DNA of 64,000 nucleotides from Clostridiales bacterium (GTDB taxonomy: Bacteria > Acidobacteriota > Aminicenantia > Aminicenantales > UBA8522), in NCBI GenBank assembly GCA_029907205.1, contig JARYMI010000001.1, forward strand, positions 1 through 64,000. Direction: 5' to 3'. The position numbers were made by a program, and so were the translations under genes. Each line of letters begins with the position of its first letter. Position 1 is the first letter of the stretch. The notes under the pieces were generated by a model, which saw nothing but the letters and a program-made list of their open reading frames with translations, made no database searches and was not told the origin of the DNA. Of this stretch, positions 8,377-17,252 are shown one piece after another.

Positions 8377-10788
8377 TCAGCCAGCTCGACGGACGAGGGG
8401 GTGGACCACTAGAAAGCCAAGGGCATAAATCACGCCGGCAATGATGAACACGACCTGAAACCCCAGCATCATGCTCAAGAAAATGCAAAAGATTGAGCCG
8501 AAAACGGTCAGGAACGAGTTTGTCGCCCAGGCCCAGGGGACAAGGCCAGGTTCATACCGGCTGAGCAGCTGGATTCCTGAGGGGAAAGGCATGCCCATGA
8601 CAAAGGCTAAAGGCGCAAGCACAAGAATCGCCAGCACCGCCCGGAAAGGAAGGCTGAAGCCCAGCCAATGCGGGATGGCAAGGGAGAGGGCCAGGCTGAC
8701 TCCAAGAGAAAGAGGAACCAGAAGCAACGGAAGGGCAATAAAAAGTTTTTTGGGCGCGGCTTTCACGCGTCTGGTGAAGTAGCTTCCAACCCCAGAAAAA
8801 AGCAGGATAGAGAAAAGAGTTATCGAGAACGAATAGGTGGGACCGCCCAAGAAGACCATAAGCTTTTGGATCAGAGCAATTTCGATAAAAATAAACCCAA
8901 GCCCGAGGGCTCCGAAGTAACAAATAACAGCGAGCTTCCCGCGTTTGGCAGTGAGAGCCTCTTTAAGCTTGAGCTGGGGATAGAGGATGCCAAAAACGGC
9001 CAGAAGAAGTATCTGGATAAGACTTAGCACAAGCGTCCACAGGCTTAAAGGCATCCTTATGGCGGCAAAGCCATACTCGCCTCTTTCTTTCCTAAAAAGA
9101 TGCTTCCATTTGTAGTAGTCGAAAAAGAACGGCCGGTCGTCGCTGGCCGGCCGGACGTTGTACGAATAGCGCCGATAAAATTCTTCCCTTTGGCGGAGCG
9201 GCGAGCGGATGACGGCATCGAACTCAGAATTCCTTATGACATCCGGGTCGTACATGAGATCGAAACGATTGTCCCGCGCCCAGCTGCGCACAGCCGCCAA
9301 CTCCTCGGCGGAATAGGGCGTTTTCTTGAGGAGCGTCTCGGCCCAGCTGGCGCCGTTGACGATGACGATATGTCGGGATGGCTCGGTGACACCCATTTCC
9401 TCCATCGCTTGAACCATCATGGCAGCGAGCCGGAGCGTTTCGCGCGGCGGCTTGAAATACCAGCGGGAAAAAGAGAGGACTCCTTCCTCAGTGAGATGGT
9501 TCCAGTAGTCCTTGATCGCTTCCGTCGTGTAAAGGTAAGTCTCGGTCAGAGCGTAGGCGCCCGAAGCAAGGGCCGTGAACGTGTCGACGCCACTTAACTG
9601 AATGACATCATAACAATCTTTCGTCCGGGAGAGAAAATTCCGGCCTTCAGCAACGATGATCTTAACGTCTGGCCTGTTAAAGATTCGGCCGGCGTAGCGG
9701 GCATACCTCTCTGTGACCGCGTCTGTAATAAAGCGATTGATGTCGACTCCAACAACTTCCCTGGCGCCGTGGGCAAGCGCAATCAAGCCGTCGATCCCGC
9801 CGCCGATGCCGATGACGAGGACCTTCGGGTTTTTCTTGAGAGCATAGGGCGCCGCTTGAAGATAGTTTGCCAGAAACGGCATCTTGCTCAGGTCACCGTC
9901 TGTCTTCAGGATGCCTGTCGGTGCCTGGCCGTCCTGGTAGATGAAAATATGTTCCCATTGGACAGCCCGAATAAGGGAACTCACCTCCCCGCCGAAGGCG
10001 GAAAGTGGCCGCCGAATCGGCCGGGTGATATCGATCCGCCCGACAACACTCCACCGGCTAAGGACAATGTCATTGTCCGTCTTCCAAGGGTTAGCACCAT
10101 AAAAAAGCGGCTTGGAAGAAGGAACATGGACCAAGTAAGGGTCAAAATAGAGTCCCCCTGCAAGGCAGAGGCCTAAAAAGCTCACCTTAAGCCAATTCTT
10201 GACGTTTCTAAAGCCCTTCTCGAAGGAGTCCAATATCAGGCCGGCACACCCTCCGAGGAGGCCTACAAGAAAGACCAGGTTGGTCACTCCCAGCCCCGGA
10301 ATAGCCCAGACGCTGACCAGGCTGCCGATGCTGGCGCCGACAAGGTCGGAGAAATAGACGCGGCTGATGTCTGTCTGGTAGAGGAAGATGATTCCGCCGA
10401 GCGCGAGGCCCGCAAAAAAGAAAGGAATGGTAAGCAAAACATAATAGCTGAACAGGCTGAGCAGCTGAGTCCAATCCTTGGTGATGGCAAGGGGCTCAAA
10501 ATGGATGCGCGTGATGAGGAGGAGAGAGAAAACCGTGGAAAACCCGAAGAAAAAAGCGTTCTTTGCGATAAAAGCTGAGGTCAGCCTGTCCGAACCCGGC
10601 TTGTTGCGCAGAGTGAGATAAGACCCTGCCACGCCAAACCCCAGGAGCGCAATGCTGACGATCATCGGGGTGAAATGGTGCCAGGTCAGCACCGAAAAAA
10701 TCCGTGTCAGCGCAATCTCGAAAAGAAGCGTCGAAAAAGCCAGCAGGAATGTGCTGACGTAAATTCTCGCATCCGACCTGGACTGCAT
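8377..10788 (-). CDS. Spermidine synthase-like SAM-binding protein flanked by multiple transmembrane helices
   Basis: 803 aa; VLVIGIGGGIDGLIALAHGAREVVGVDIN SAM-binding motif between N- and C-terminal membrane regions. Confidence 0.75.
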   Translation of the reverse strand: MQSRSDARIYVSTFLLAFSTLLFEIALTRIFSVLTWHHFTPMIVSIALLGFGVAGSYLTLRNKPGSDRLTSAFIAKNAFFFGFSTVFSLLLITRIHFEPLAITKDWTQLLSLFSYYVLLTIPFFFAGLALGGIIFLYQTDISRVYFSDLVGASIGSLVSVWAIPGLGVTNLVFLVGLLGGCAGLILDSFEKGFRNVKNWLKVSFLGLCLAGGLYFDPYLVHVPSSKPLFYGANPWKTDNDIVLSRWSVVGRIDITRPIRRPLSAFGGEVSSLIRAVQWEHIFIYQDGQAPTGILKTDGDLSKMPFLANYLQAAPYALKKNPKVLVIGIGGGIDGLIALAHGAREVVGVDINRFITDAVTERYARYAGRIFNRPDVKIIVAEGRNFLSRTKDCYDVIQLSGVDTFTALASGAYALTETYLYTTEAIKDYWNHLTEEGVLSFSRWYFKPPRETLRLAAMMVQAMEEMGVTEPSRHIVIVNGASWAETLLKKTPYSAEELAAVRSWARDNRFDLMYDPDVIRNSEFDAVIRSPLRQREEFYRRYSYNVRPASDDRPFFFDYYKWKHLFRKERGEYGFAAIRMPLSLWTLVLSLIQILLLAVFGILYPQLKLKEALTAKRGKLAVICYFGALGLGFIFIEIALIQKLMVFLGGPTYSFSITLFSILLFSGVGSYFTRRVKAAPKKLFIALPLLLVPLSLGVSLALSLAIPHWLGFSLPFRAVLAILVLAPLAFVMGMPFPSGIQLLSRYEPGLVPWAWATNSFLTVFGSIFCIFLSMMLGFQVVFIIAGVIYALGFLVVHPLVRRAG

Positions 10789-10866
10789 GAAAACCTCCCT
10801 GCGAGCTCAGAGCAACTATTTTGAACGTGTACTATACGAAGGAAGGGAATTTATGTCAAGGCACCG

Positions 10867-11829
10867 TCAGCTTTTTTTCAGCTTGATGTCGCCGCTGAAG
10901 GAAGACAGTTTAACCGTGGCTCCGCCGCCGCCGACCACTCCGCTCATCTCTTTCGGCGAAATCTTGCCCGTCACCTTGATCTCGAAATCGGTGGTGATGT
11001 TGCCGCTGAACGTCTCGGCGGCAAAATCAAAGGCCGAGTTCGCGGGCAAGTAGAGCTCGACGCTTCCGCTGTGAGACTTTAGGCTGTAAGTTCCTGCTGG
11101 GTTGATGTCGCCGCTGTAAACGATTTCTCCGCTCAAGGCTTTGACTCTGACTGTGGAAGCTTCTGAAACTTCTTTTAGCTCGACATCCCCGCTTACCGTT
11201 TCGGCCTCGATGGAACCTTTGATGCGGTAGGCTGTGATATCGCCAGACACGGATTTCAGAAAAACATCTCCAGCGATGCCGGAGATTTCCAGGTCACCGC
11301 TGATCGTGTTGCACTCTGCCCGGCCACTGGACTTTCTCAGGTTCACGTCGCCTGAGATAGCACTGAGGTCGAGCACTCCGGCCGTGCCTTCGACATCGAT
11401 GTCGCCGCTGATATTTTTGACTTTCAGGCCGGCCTTCTCAGGAATCCACAGCCAGTAATTGACCGAAACGTTGACCGATTCTCCTCCCCAGAACCTTCCG
11501 CTTTTGGGATACCTTGTCTCAATCCGCAGGACGTTTCCTTCGGTCGTGATTTCTATGGTCACCTTGGCTGCATTCTCTTTGGCCTGAGAGACCGAAGAGG
11601 CCCTGGAAACCTTGACCGCCTTGACCTTTACCTGGCTCTCGCTCCAGCTCCTGACTTCGATATCTCCTGATATGTTGCTGATTTGAACTTTGCCGTCTTT
11701 GGCCAGGGCCAAGATTTTTTCGAACGGTTCCTCGTATCTTTCTTTCTCAGCCGCAACTGCCGCCGAAAAAGCCAAAACGAGCAGCACGGCTCCTACGCTC
11801 GTTGTTTTTTGGATCACCGATCGTTTCAT
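10867..11829 (-). CDS. DUF4097-family beta-strand-repeat secreted protein
   Basis: Repeated (I/V)SGD(I/V) motifs: NISGDIEV, NISGDIDV, AISGDVNL, TISGDLEI, SVSGDITA, TVSGDVEL. Confidence 0.85.
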   Translation of the reverse strand: MKRSVIQKTTSVGAVLLVLAFSAAVAAEKERYEEPFEKILALAKDGKVQISNISGDIEVRSWSESQVKVKAVKVSRASSVSQAKENAAKVTIEITTEGNVLRIETRYPKSGRFWGGESVNVSVNYWLWIPEKAGLKVKNISGDIDVEGTAGVLDLSAISGDVNLRKSSGRAECNTISGDLEISGIAGDVFLKSVSGDITAYRIKGSIEAETVSGDVELKEVSEASTVRVKALSGEIVYSGDINPAGTYSLKSHSGSVELYLPANSAFDFAAETFSGNITTDFEIKVTGKISPKEMSGVVGGGGATVKLSSFSGDIKLKKS

Positions 11830-11857
11830 GATCCACCTCCTCGTTTCATCTATGAAA

Positions 11858-12556
11858 TCAGAGGGTTATTTCAGCCCTCGTCGGCGCGGAGGCTCGCTTC
11901 GCGCCCATGTATTCTTCGAGAAAAGTGACTTTTTCCCGGTAGGCCGTCAGCAAGTACGCTCTGGTCGTCAGGTCATTGGGATCCTTGGCGACCATCTGTT
12001 GGCAAGCCTGGATGGTTTTATCCATCGCCTCGATGTTTTGCTTGAAAACTTCTGCCAACTCAGGACTCAAGCCGTTCTCTTGAGTCTCGACGGCATCGTT
12101 GAGAGCAGCAATTGCCTTTTCATAATAGCGCTGAGCTTCTTCTAACTTGGCTAAGGTATACTCAAACGAACCCTTCTGTACTGGGGCTTCCCGTCTCCAT
12201 GGTTTTAGGCTGATAACCAGGCCGCCGATGATGGCAAGAGCCAGCAGGCCAGCGAGGGCATAGCGCCATCCTGGAGATAGGGACAAGGTTGGAAGCCAGG
12301 TTCTCTTCCTTTCTTCAGGTGCTGCCTTTTCGAATTGAACTGTCCTCAGCCCGGCAGCAATTTTTTGCCAAGTTGAGGGAGAGGGCAAAAGAGAGGGAAG
12401 GTCTCGAGCCTCCCGTGCGATTTTCTGAAAATCGCTGAGGAGCTGCTCGCATTCCGCGCAGACATCCAGATGACTCCGGAGGGCTTTTTCCTCGCCGAGG
12501 CTCAGCTCGCCGTCGACGAAGTCGCTGATCAATTGCCGTGCCACCGAGCATTTCAT
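11858..12556 (-). CDS. Anti-sigma factor with N-terminal zinc finger and a single TM helix
   Basis: MKCSVARQLISDFVDGELSLGEEKALRSHLDVCAECEQLL (HxxxCxxC). Confidence 0.85.
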   Translation of the reverse strand: MKCSVARQLISDFVDGELSLGEEKALRSHLDVCAECEQLLSDFQKIAREARDLPSLLPSPSTWQKIAAGLRTVQFEKAAPEERKRTWLPTLSLSPGWRYALAGLLALAIIGGLVISLKPWRREAPVQKGSFEYTLAKLEEAQRYYEKAIAALNDAVETQENGLSPELAEVFKQNIEAMDKTIQACQQMVAKDPNDLTTRAYLLTAYREKVTFLEEYMGAKRASAPTRAEITL

Positions 12557-12568
12557 CTTCTTCCTCCT

Positions 12569-13297
12569 CTATAAAGCCTGTTTATTTTTGAGGAATTCAC
12601 GGATTTTCATCCTCGCCTTGAAAAGTTGAGACTTGGAAGTGCCGGTTTCTATGCCGAGCATCCGGGCAATCTCTTCATGCTTGAAACCCTGCACATCATG
12701 AAGCAGGAACACCGCCCTCAGCTTGTCCGGAAGCGCATGGACAGCCTCGTCCAGGGACTGGCGAAGGCTCCCCTCATGAGAATCATAGACGGCCTCTTCC
12801 TTTCTGCCCTCGATAGAGTTCATGGCCACGGTCCGGCTTTCGTGGCTTTTCTTGCTCCTCAAGTAGGAATAACAGGAGTTCACGGCGATGCGGTACATCC
12901 AGGCCACGAACGTCTCCTCCGTGTGGACATCCTGGAGATGGGTGAAAATCTTGATGAAAATCTCCTGGAGAAGGTCCTCAGCGGCCACCCTATCATAAGT
13001 ATAGCGGTAGGCCAGGTTAAAGAAAGAGCTCTTGTAGCGCTCGTAGATTTCTTCTAAGGCCCGGTTATCGCCTTCTTTCCCTCTCCTGATGAGGTTGGAA
13101 AGAACAGAGTCGAGATGACCAGTTTCTGGACCAGCCTGGTTTTCCTTATCTCCCGTCATGAACAGCGGAACTCCTGCGGCCCGGCTGAGGGCAAGCTGCC
13201 TGACATTATCGCCTAATCTGGTTTCGATGGCAAGCGTGCCAGCCAGGAGATAAGCGTTCATTTCTTCCTCAAACGGTATAGATGAAGAGAAGGTCAA
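12569..13297 (-). CDS. ECF-type RNA polymerase sigma-70 factor
   Basis: YRYTYDRVAAEDLLQEIFIKIFTHLQ region 2; region 4 LRAVFLLHDVQGFKHEEIARMLGIETGTSKSQLFKARMKIREFL. The true start may be an internal Met. Confidence 0.88.
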   Translation of the reverse strand: MTFSSSIPFEEEMNAYLLAGTLAIETRLGDNVRQLALSRAAGVPLFMTGDKENQAGPETGHLDSVLSNLIRRGKEGDNRALEEIYERYKSSFFNLAYRYTYDRVAAEDLLQEIFIKIFTHLQDVHTEETFVAWMYRIAVNSCYSYLRSKKSHESRTVAMNSIEGRKEEAVYDSHEGSLRQSLDEAVHALPDKLRAVFLLHDVQGFKHEEIARMLGIETGTSKSQLFKARMKIREFLKNKQAL

Positions 13298-13505
13298 AAA
13301 GGTTGCTTGGCGGAATTATTTTTCGGGAAGCGAGGCGAGGGCCGTTTGGCGTAAAAACCCGTTTGAGGGCAGAGCGGGCCTTAGTTTTTTGGCTAAGGCG
13401 AGGGTTTAGGGTGAGGAAGCTCGTCGAAGACTGAGCGGGCAGGGTTTCTCGACCGATTTTCTCTGCCATATCCGGGCGAGGGGTGTGGGCGAAGAATCTG
13501 GCGGG

Positions 13506-13619
13506 GAGAATGGGTGGCACGGCGCCAGTCCCCGCAACGCCCGCAGCGGAAGGGGTTCCCCACGGGGGGATGGGTAGAGCGAGGACGGACGGGGCCGCGC
13601 CGTGACAGGACCCATTCTC
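13506..13619. other. Large imperfect stem-loop element
   Basis: GAGAATGGGT (13506-13515) pairs with ACCCATTCTC (13610-13619); CACGGCGC (13518-13525) pairs with GCGCCGTG (13597-13604). Confidence 0.55.
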
Positions 13620-13680
13620 GACAACCACGGGCCTTCGAGCCCACACGCCGAGCGTTTTCACCTTTAGGGGTGATAAAAAA

Positions 13681-13711
13681 GGCGATGAAAATCCCCCTTT
13701 GATTCATCGCC
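13681..13711. repeat. Hairpin GGCGATGAA-(13 nt)-TTCATCGCC
   Basis: Perfect 9-bp inverted repeat in the leader of the histidine kinase. Confidence 0.6.
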
Positions 13712-13872
13712 ATGGGTTATTGATGGGGCCAGAATCTCTTTATAAAGTAAGCGGGAGGAGAAGCGCTGGACCGCAACCGCTGATAAGAGTCCATAAACAA
13801 AAAGCAACGGACGGCGCCAGGGCTGACGCCGCCAAACCCTTGAGGGGGCAGGCGTTCACTCGAAAAAAAAGA

Positions 13873-15921
13873 ATGACCAGGACTAAAAGACAGCGCACCA
13901 GACAGGTCCTGCGCTATCAAAGTGCGCTCTTAGAGCTGGCCAAGCTGAACTTCTCCAGCATTGACTCGGCTTTCCGTTGGATAACCGAGATAGATGCTCG
14001 GACTATGGAAGTGGACAGGGTGAGCGTCTGGCTTTTTAACCCGGACCGGTCGGCGATCATCTGCCAAGACCTTTTCGTCAAAGACAAAAACTCTCATGAA
14101 AGAGGGATGGTCCTCCAAGCCTCGGATTATCCGCGTTATTTCCGCGCCCTCGAGGAAAGCCGCGTCATCGCCGCCAAGAATGTCCTCAAGGATGCCAGGA
14201 CCAAAGAGTTCTCAGAAACCTACCTCGTGCCGCAGGGAATCTCTTCGATGATGGACGTCCCCGTCCGCTGCCACGGACAGGTCTTGGGCATCATCTGTCA
14301 CGAACACACGGGACCCACAAGGGAATGGACTCTGGAAGAACAAAATTTCGCCATTTCCATCGGAGATGTCGCGGCGTTAGCCTTGGAGGCAGCAGAACGG
14401 AGCCGGTCGGAGAAGGTGAACCGGAGCATCTTTAAAATTTCCGAAGCGGCCATCACCGCCAAGAACCTGGAAGAGCTCTACTGTTCGATCCATCGGATTA
14501 TTGCCGAGCTCATGCCAGCGGGGAATTTCTACATCGCGCTCTTCGATTCGGTCGACAACATCCTCAGTTTCCCTTACTTTGTAGACGAATTCGACCTTCC
14601 TCCGGGGCCAAAAAAGCTGGGCAAAGGACTCACGGAATACGTCCTGAGGACAGGAACGCCTCTTCTGGCCTCTCCAGAAGTTTTCGCCGACCTCGAAAAA
14701 CGAGGCGAGGTCGAATCCATCGGAGCTCCTTCCATCGACTGGTTGGGAGTTCCTCTGAACATTGACGGCCGGACGATCGGCGTCCTTGTTGTCCAGAGCT
14801 ATACCGAGGGAATCCGATACGGGGAGGAAGAAAAAAACATCCTCAAGTTCGTCTCCAACCAGATCGCCATGGCCATCGACCGAAAAAAGGCCGTTGAAGA
14901 TGTCGAGGAAAGGGAGCGGTTTCTCTCCAGCGTCTTCGAGAGCATCCAAGACGGCATTTCCATCCTCGACGAAAACTACCAAATCATCAGGGTCAACCCA
15001 GCCATGGAAAAATGGTACGCTCATGCCTCGCCTCTCCCAGGCAAAAAATGCTACGAAGCGTACCACCTCCGCACCGAGACCTGCGACATCTGCCCCACAC
15101 GGAAGACTCTCGAGACCGCTGAGGCCTCTTACGAAGTCGTCCCCAGAATCGGAGAAAAAGGCCAGGTTACCGGATGGTTGGACCTCTTCAGCTTTCCCCT
15201 CATCGATAAGAAGACAGGCCAGATGAAGGGCGTGATCGAATATGTCCGTGACATCACCGAGAGGAAAAGGGCCGAGGACCGACTTCAAGCATCGTTGCAA
15301 GAGAAAGAAGTCCTGCTCCGGGAGATTCATCATCGGGTCAAGAACAACATGCAGGTCATCTCTTCTCTCCTTAACCTCCAGTCCCGCCGCATCGCCGACC
15401 CCGCCGTCCTCGAAATGTTCAAGGATTCCCAGCGCCGCATCCGCTCCATGGCCCTCATCCATGAACGCCTCTACCAGTCCTCCGACCTCTCGCGCATCGA
15501 GTTTTCCCACTACCTCCGCAACCTCGCCACCCATCTCTTCAACTCTTGCCAGGCCGACTCCTCCCGCATCCATCTCAGGTTAGACTTCGAAGAGGTCTTC
15601 CTCAACATCAACACGGCCATCCCCTGCGGCTTGATCACAAACGAGCTCATCTCCAACGCCCTCAAGCACGCTTTCCCGGACGGCAGGAGCGGTGAGGTGG
15701 CGGTTGAACTGCGGCGGGTGGAAGGTGGCTATCTGCTTCGGGTAAAAGATGACGGCGTGGGCTTCCCGGAGGGCGTGGACTTCCGCCAGACCGAGACCTT
15801 AGGCCTTCAGATCGTCGTCACCCTGGTTAGCCAGGTTGACGGGACGATTGAAATCGGGCCTGGGCCGGGAACGGACTTCAGGTTTCAATTTCAAGAAGTA
15901 AAGTACGCAAACAGGACATAG
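13873..15921 (+). CDS. GAF/GAF/PAS sensor histidine kinase (HisKA_2 type)
   Basis: [26 protein letters not shown]-box and C-terminal HATPase; ATG at 13873 preferred because the upstream ORF extension overlaps a hairpin. Confidence 0.87.
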   Translation: MTRTKRQRTRQVLRYQSALLELAKLNFSSIDSAFRWITEIDARTMEVDRVSVWLFNPDRSAIICQDLFVKDKNSHERGMVLQASDYPRYFRALEESRVIAAKNVLKDARTKEFSETYLVPQGISSMMDVPVRCHGQVLGIICHEHTGPTREWTLEEQNFAISIGDVAALALEAAERSRSEKVNRSIFKISEAAITAKNLEELYCSIHRIIAELMPAGNFYIALFDSVDNILSFPYFVDEFDLPPGPKKLGKGLTEYVLRTGTPLLASPEVFADLEKRGEVESIGAPSIDWLGVPLNIDGRTIGVLVVQSYTEGIRYGEEEKNILKFVSNQIAMAIDRKKAVEDVEERERFLSSVFESIQDGISILDENYQIIRVNPAMEKWYAHASPLPGKKCYEAYHLRTETCDICPTRKTLETAEASYEVVPRIGEKGQVTGWLDLFSFPLIDKKTGQMKGVIEYVRDITERKRAEDRLQASLQEKEVLLREIHHRVKNNMQVISSLLNLQSRRIADPAVLEMFKDSQRRIRSMALIHERLYQSSDLSRIEFSHYLRNLATHLFNSCQADSSRIHLRLDFEEVFLNINTAIPCGLITNELISNALKHAFPDGRSGEVAVELRRVEGGYLLRVKDDGVGFPEGVDFRQTETLGLQIVVTLVSQVDGTIEIGPGPGTDFRFQFQEVKYANRT

Positions 15922-15923
15922 CC

Positions 15924-17228
15924 ATGGAAAAGACCCGGATTCTTATTGTCGAGGATGAAGGCCTGATCGCTCGGGACATCGAGAACATGGTCAAGAACGC
16001 AGGCTACGAGGTTTGCGGCGTCGTTTCCACTGGCGAGGAGGCTGTTGAAGAAGTCGACAAAACCGAACCGGACCTGATTCTCATGGATATCGTCCTGCGG
16101 GGAAGCATGGACGGCGTGGAGGCAGCAGAGAGAATTCGTACCCGCGTCAGCATCCCCGTGATCTACCTCACCGCTCACACGGACGAAAACACCCTCGAAC
16201 GGGCCAAGCTCACCGAGCCGCTGGGTTACACGCTCAAGCCTATCGAACAGAAAGAGCTGCTGACCGTTATCGAAATGGCCCTTTACAAGCATCAGATGGA
16301 GCTCACGTTGAGAGAAAGAGAAGGATGGTTGACCACCATCCTGCAGAGCATCGGCGATGGCGTGATCGCCACCGACAGGCTTGGTCATATCACCTTCATG
16401 AACCCCGTGGCTGAGAAATTGACCGGATGGCGACAGCCCGAAAGCATCAACAAACCCCTCTCGAGCGTTCTTCATCTGATCGAAGAAGAGAGCGGCAGAC
16501 TCCATCGACTGTCCGTGCCGAGGCTCCTCAACGAAAACTTCCAGAACCTTGTGAACGGAAATGTCCTGATTGTTAACTACGATGAAAAAATCCCCGTCGA
16601 GCTCTCGGCCGCCGTCATCAGGGACCAGAAAAATGACATCAGCGGACTGGTGCTGGTCCTCCATGACCTAACTGAGCGTAGACGGTATGAAGAGAAACTT
16701 CGCCACAACGCCATCCACGATCATCTCACAGAGCTCCCGAACCGCTTCCTCTTTTTTGACCGCCTCAACATCGCCCTGGCTCAAGCTCAGCGAGAAGCCC
16801 ACAAGCTCGCCGTCCTCATGCTCGACCTGGATGAGTTCAAGAAGGTAAACGACACCTGGGGTCACGATATCGGCGATAAGCTTCTTCAGAGCGTGGCTTA
16901 TCGCCTTGTCCATATGTTCCGAAAGAGTGATACCATCGCCCGCCTGGGCGGGGACGAGTTTGTCCTGCTCCTGCCCGAAATTCCCCATGCCGAAGTGGCA
17001 AAAAACGTGGCCGAAAGGATCATCCTCTCGTTCAAAAAGCCTTTTTCTTTTGAAGGCCTGGCAGTTTCAATCACCGCCAGCATCGGCATCTCCCTCTTTC
17101 CAGAGGATGGAGAAGACGCCGACACGCTCAGCCGAAATGCCGATATCGCCATGTACAGGGCTAAAGAGGATGGAAAAAACAGGTTCCATCTGTACAGCCC
17201 TGAGCTCAGAGAAAGCCTTCGCCATTAG
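15924..17228 (+). CDS. Response regulator - PAS - GGDEF protein
   Basis: RILIVEDEGLIARDIENMV...PDLILMDIVL receiver; PAS; RLGGDEFVLLLPE diguanylate cyclase signature. Confidence 0.92.
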   Translation: MEKTRILIVEDEGLIARDIENMVKNAGYEVCGVVSTGEEAVEEVDKTEPDLILMDIVLRGSMDGVEAAERIRTRVSIPVIYLTAHTDENTLERAKLTEPLGYTLKPIEQKELLTVIEMALYKHQMELTLREREGWLTTILQSIGDGVIATDRLGHITFMNPVAEKLTGWRQPESINKPLSSVLHLIEEESGRLHRLSVPRLLNENFQNLVNGNVLIVNYDEKIPVELSAAVIRDQKNDISGLVLVLHDLTERRRYEEKLRHNAIHDHLTELPNRFLFFDRLNIALAQAQREAHKLAVLMLDLDEFKKVNDTWGHDIGDKLLQSVAYRLVHMFRKSDTIARLGGDEFVLLLPEIPHAEVAKNVAERIILSFKKPFSFEGLAVSITASIGISLFPEDGEDADTLSRNADIAMYRAKEDGKNRFHLYSPELRESLRH

Positions 17229-17252
17229 AGTGCTGAGTCTTTTTCCGGGAGC

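Noticed and set aside
13420-13680. RNase P RNA or tmRNA
   Set aside because: Structured, but lacks the conserved signature stretches of either RNA that I can recognise.
13269-13713. Overlapping minus-strand ORFs of 60-130 aa
   Set aside because: Fall on the GC-rich stem-loop region; low-complexity Pro/Ser/Arg translations with no family resemblance.
14377-15573. 398-aa minus-strand ORF
   Set aside because: Antisense to the histidine kinase; composition typical of reverse-frame translation.
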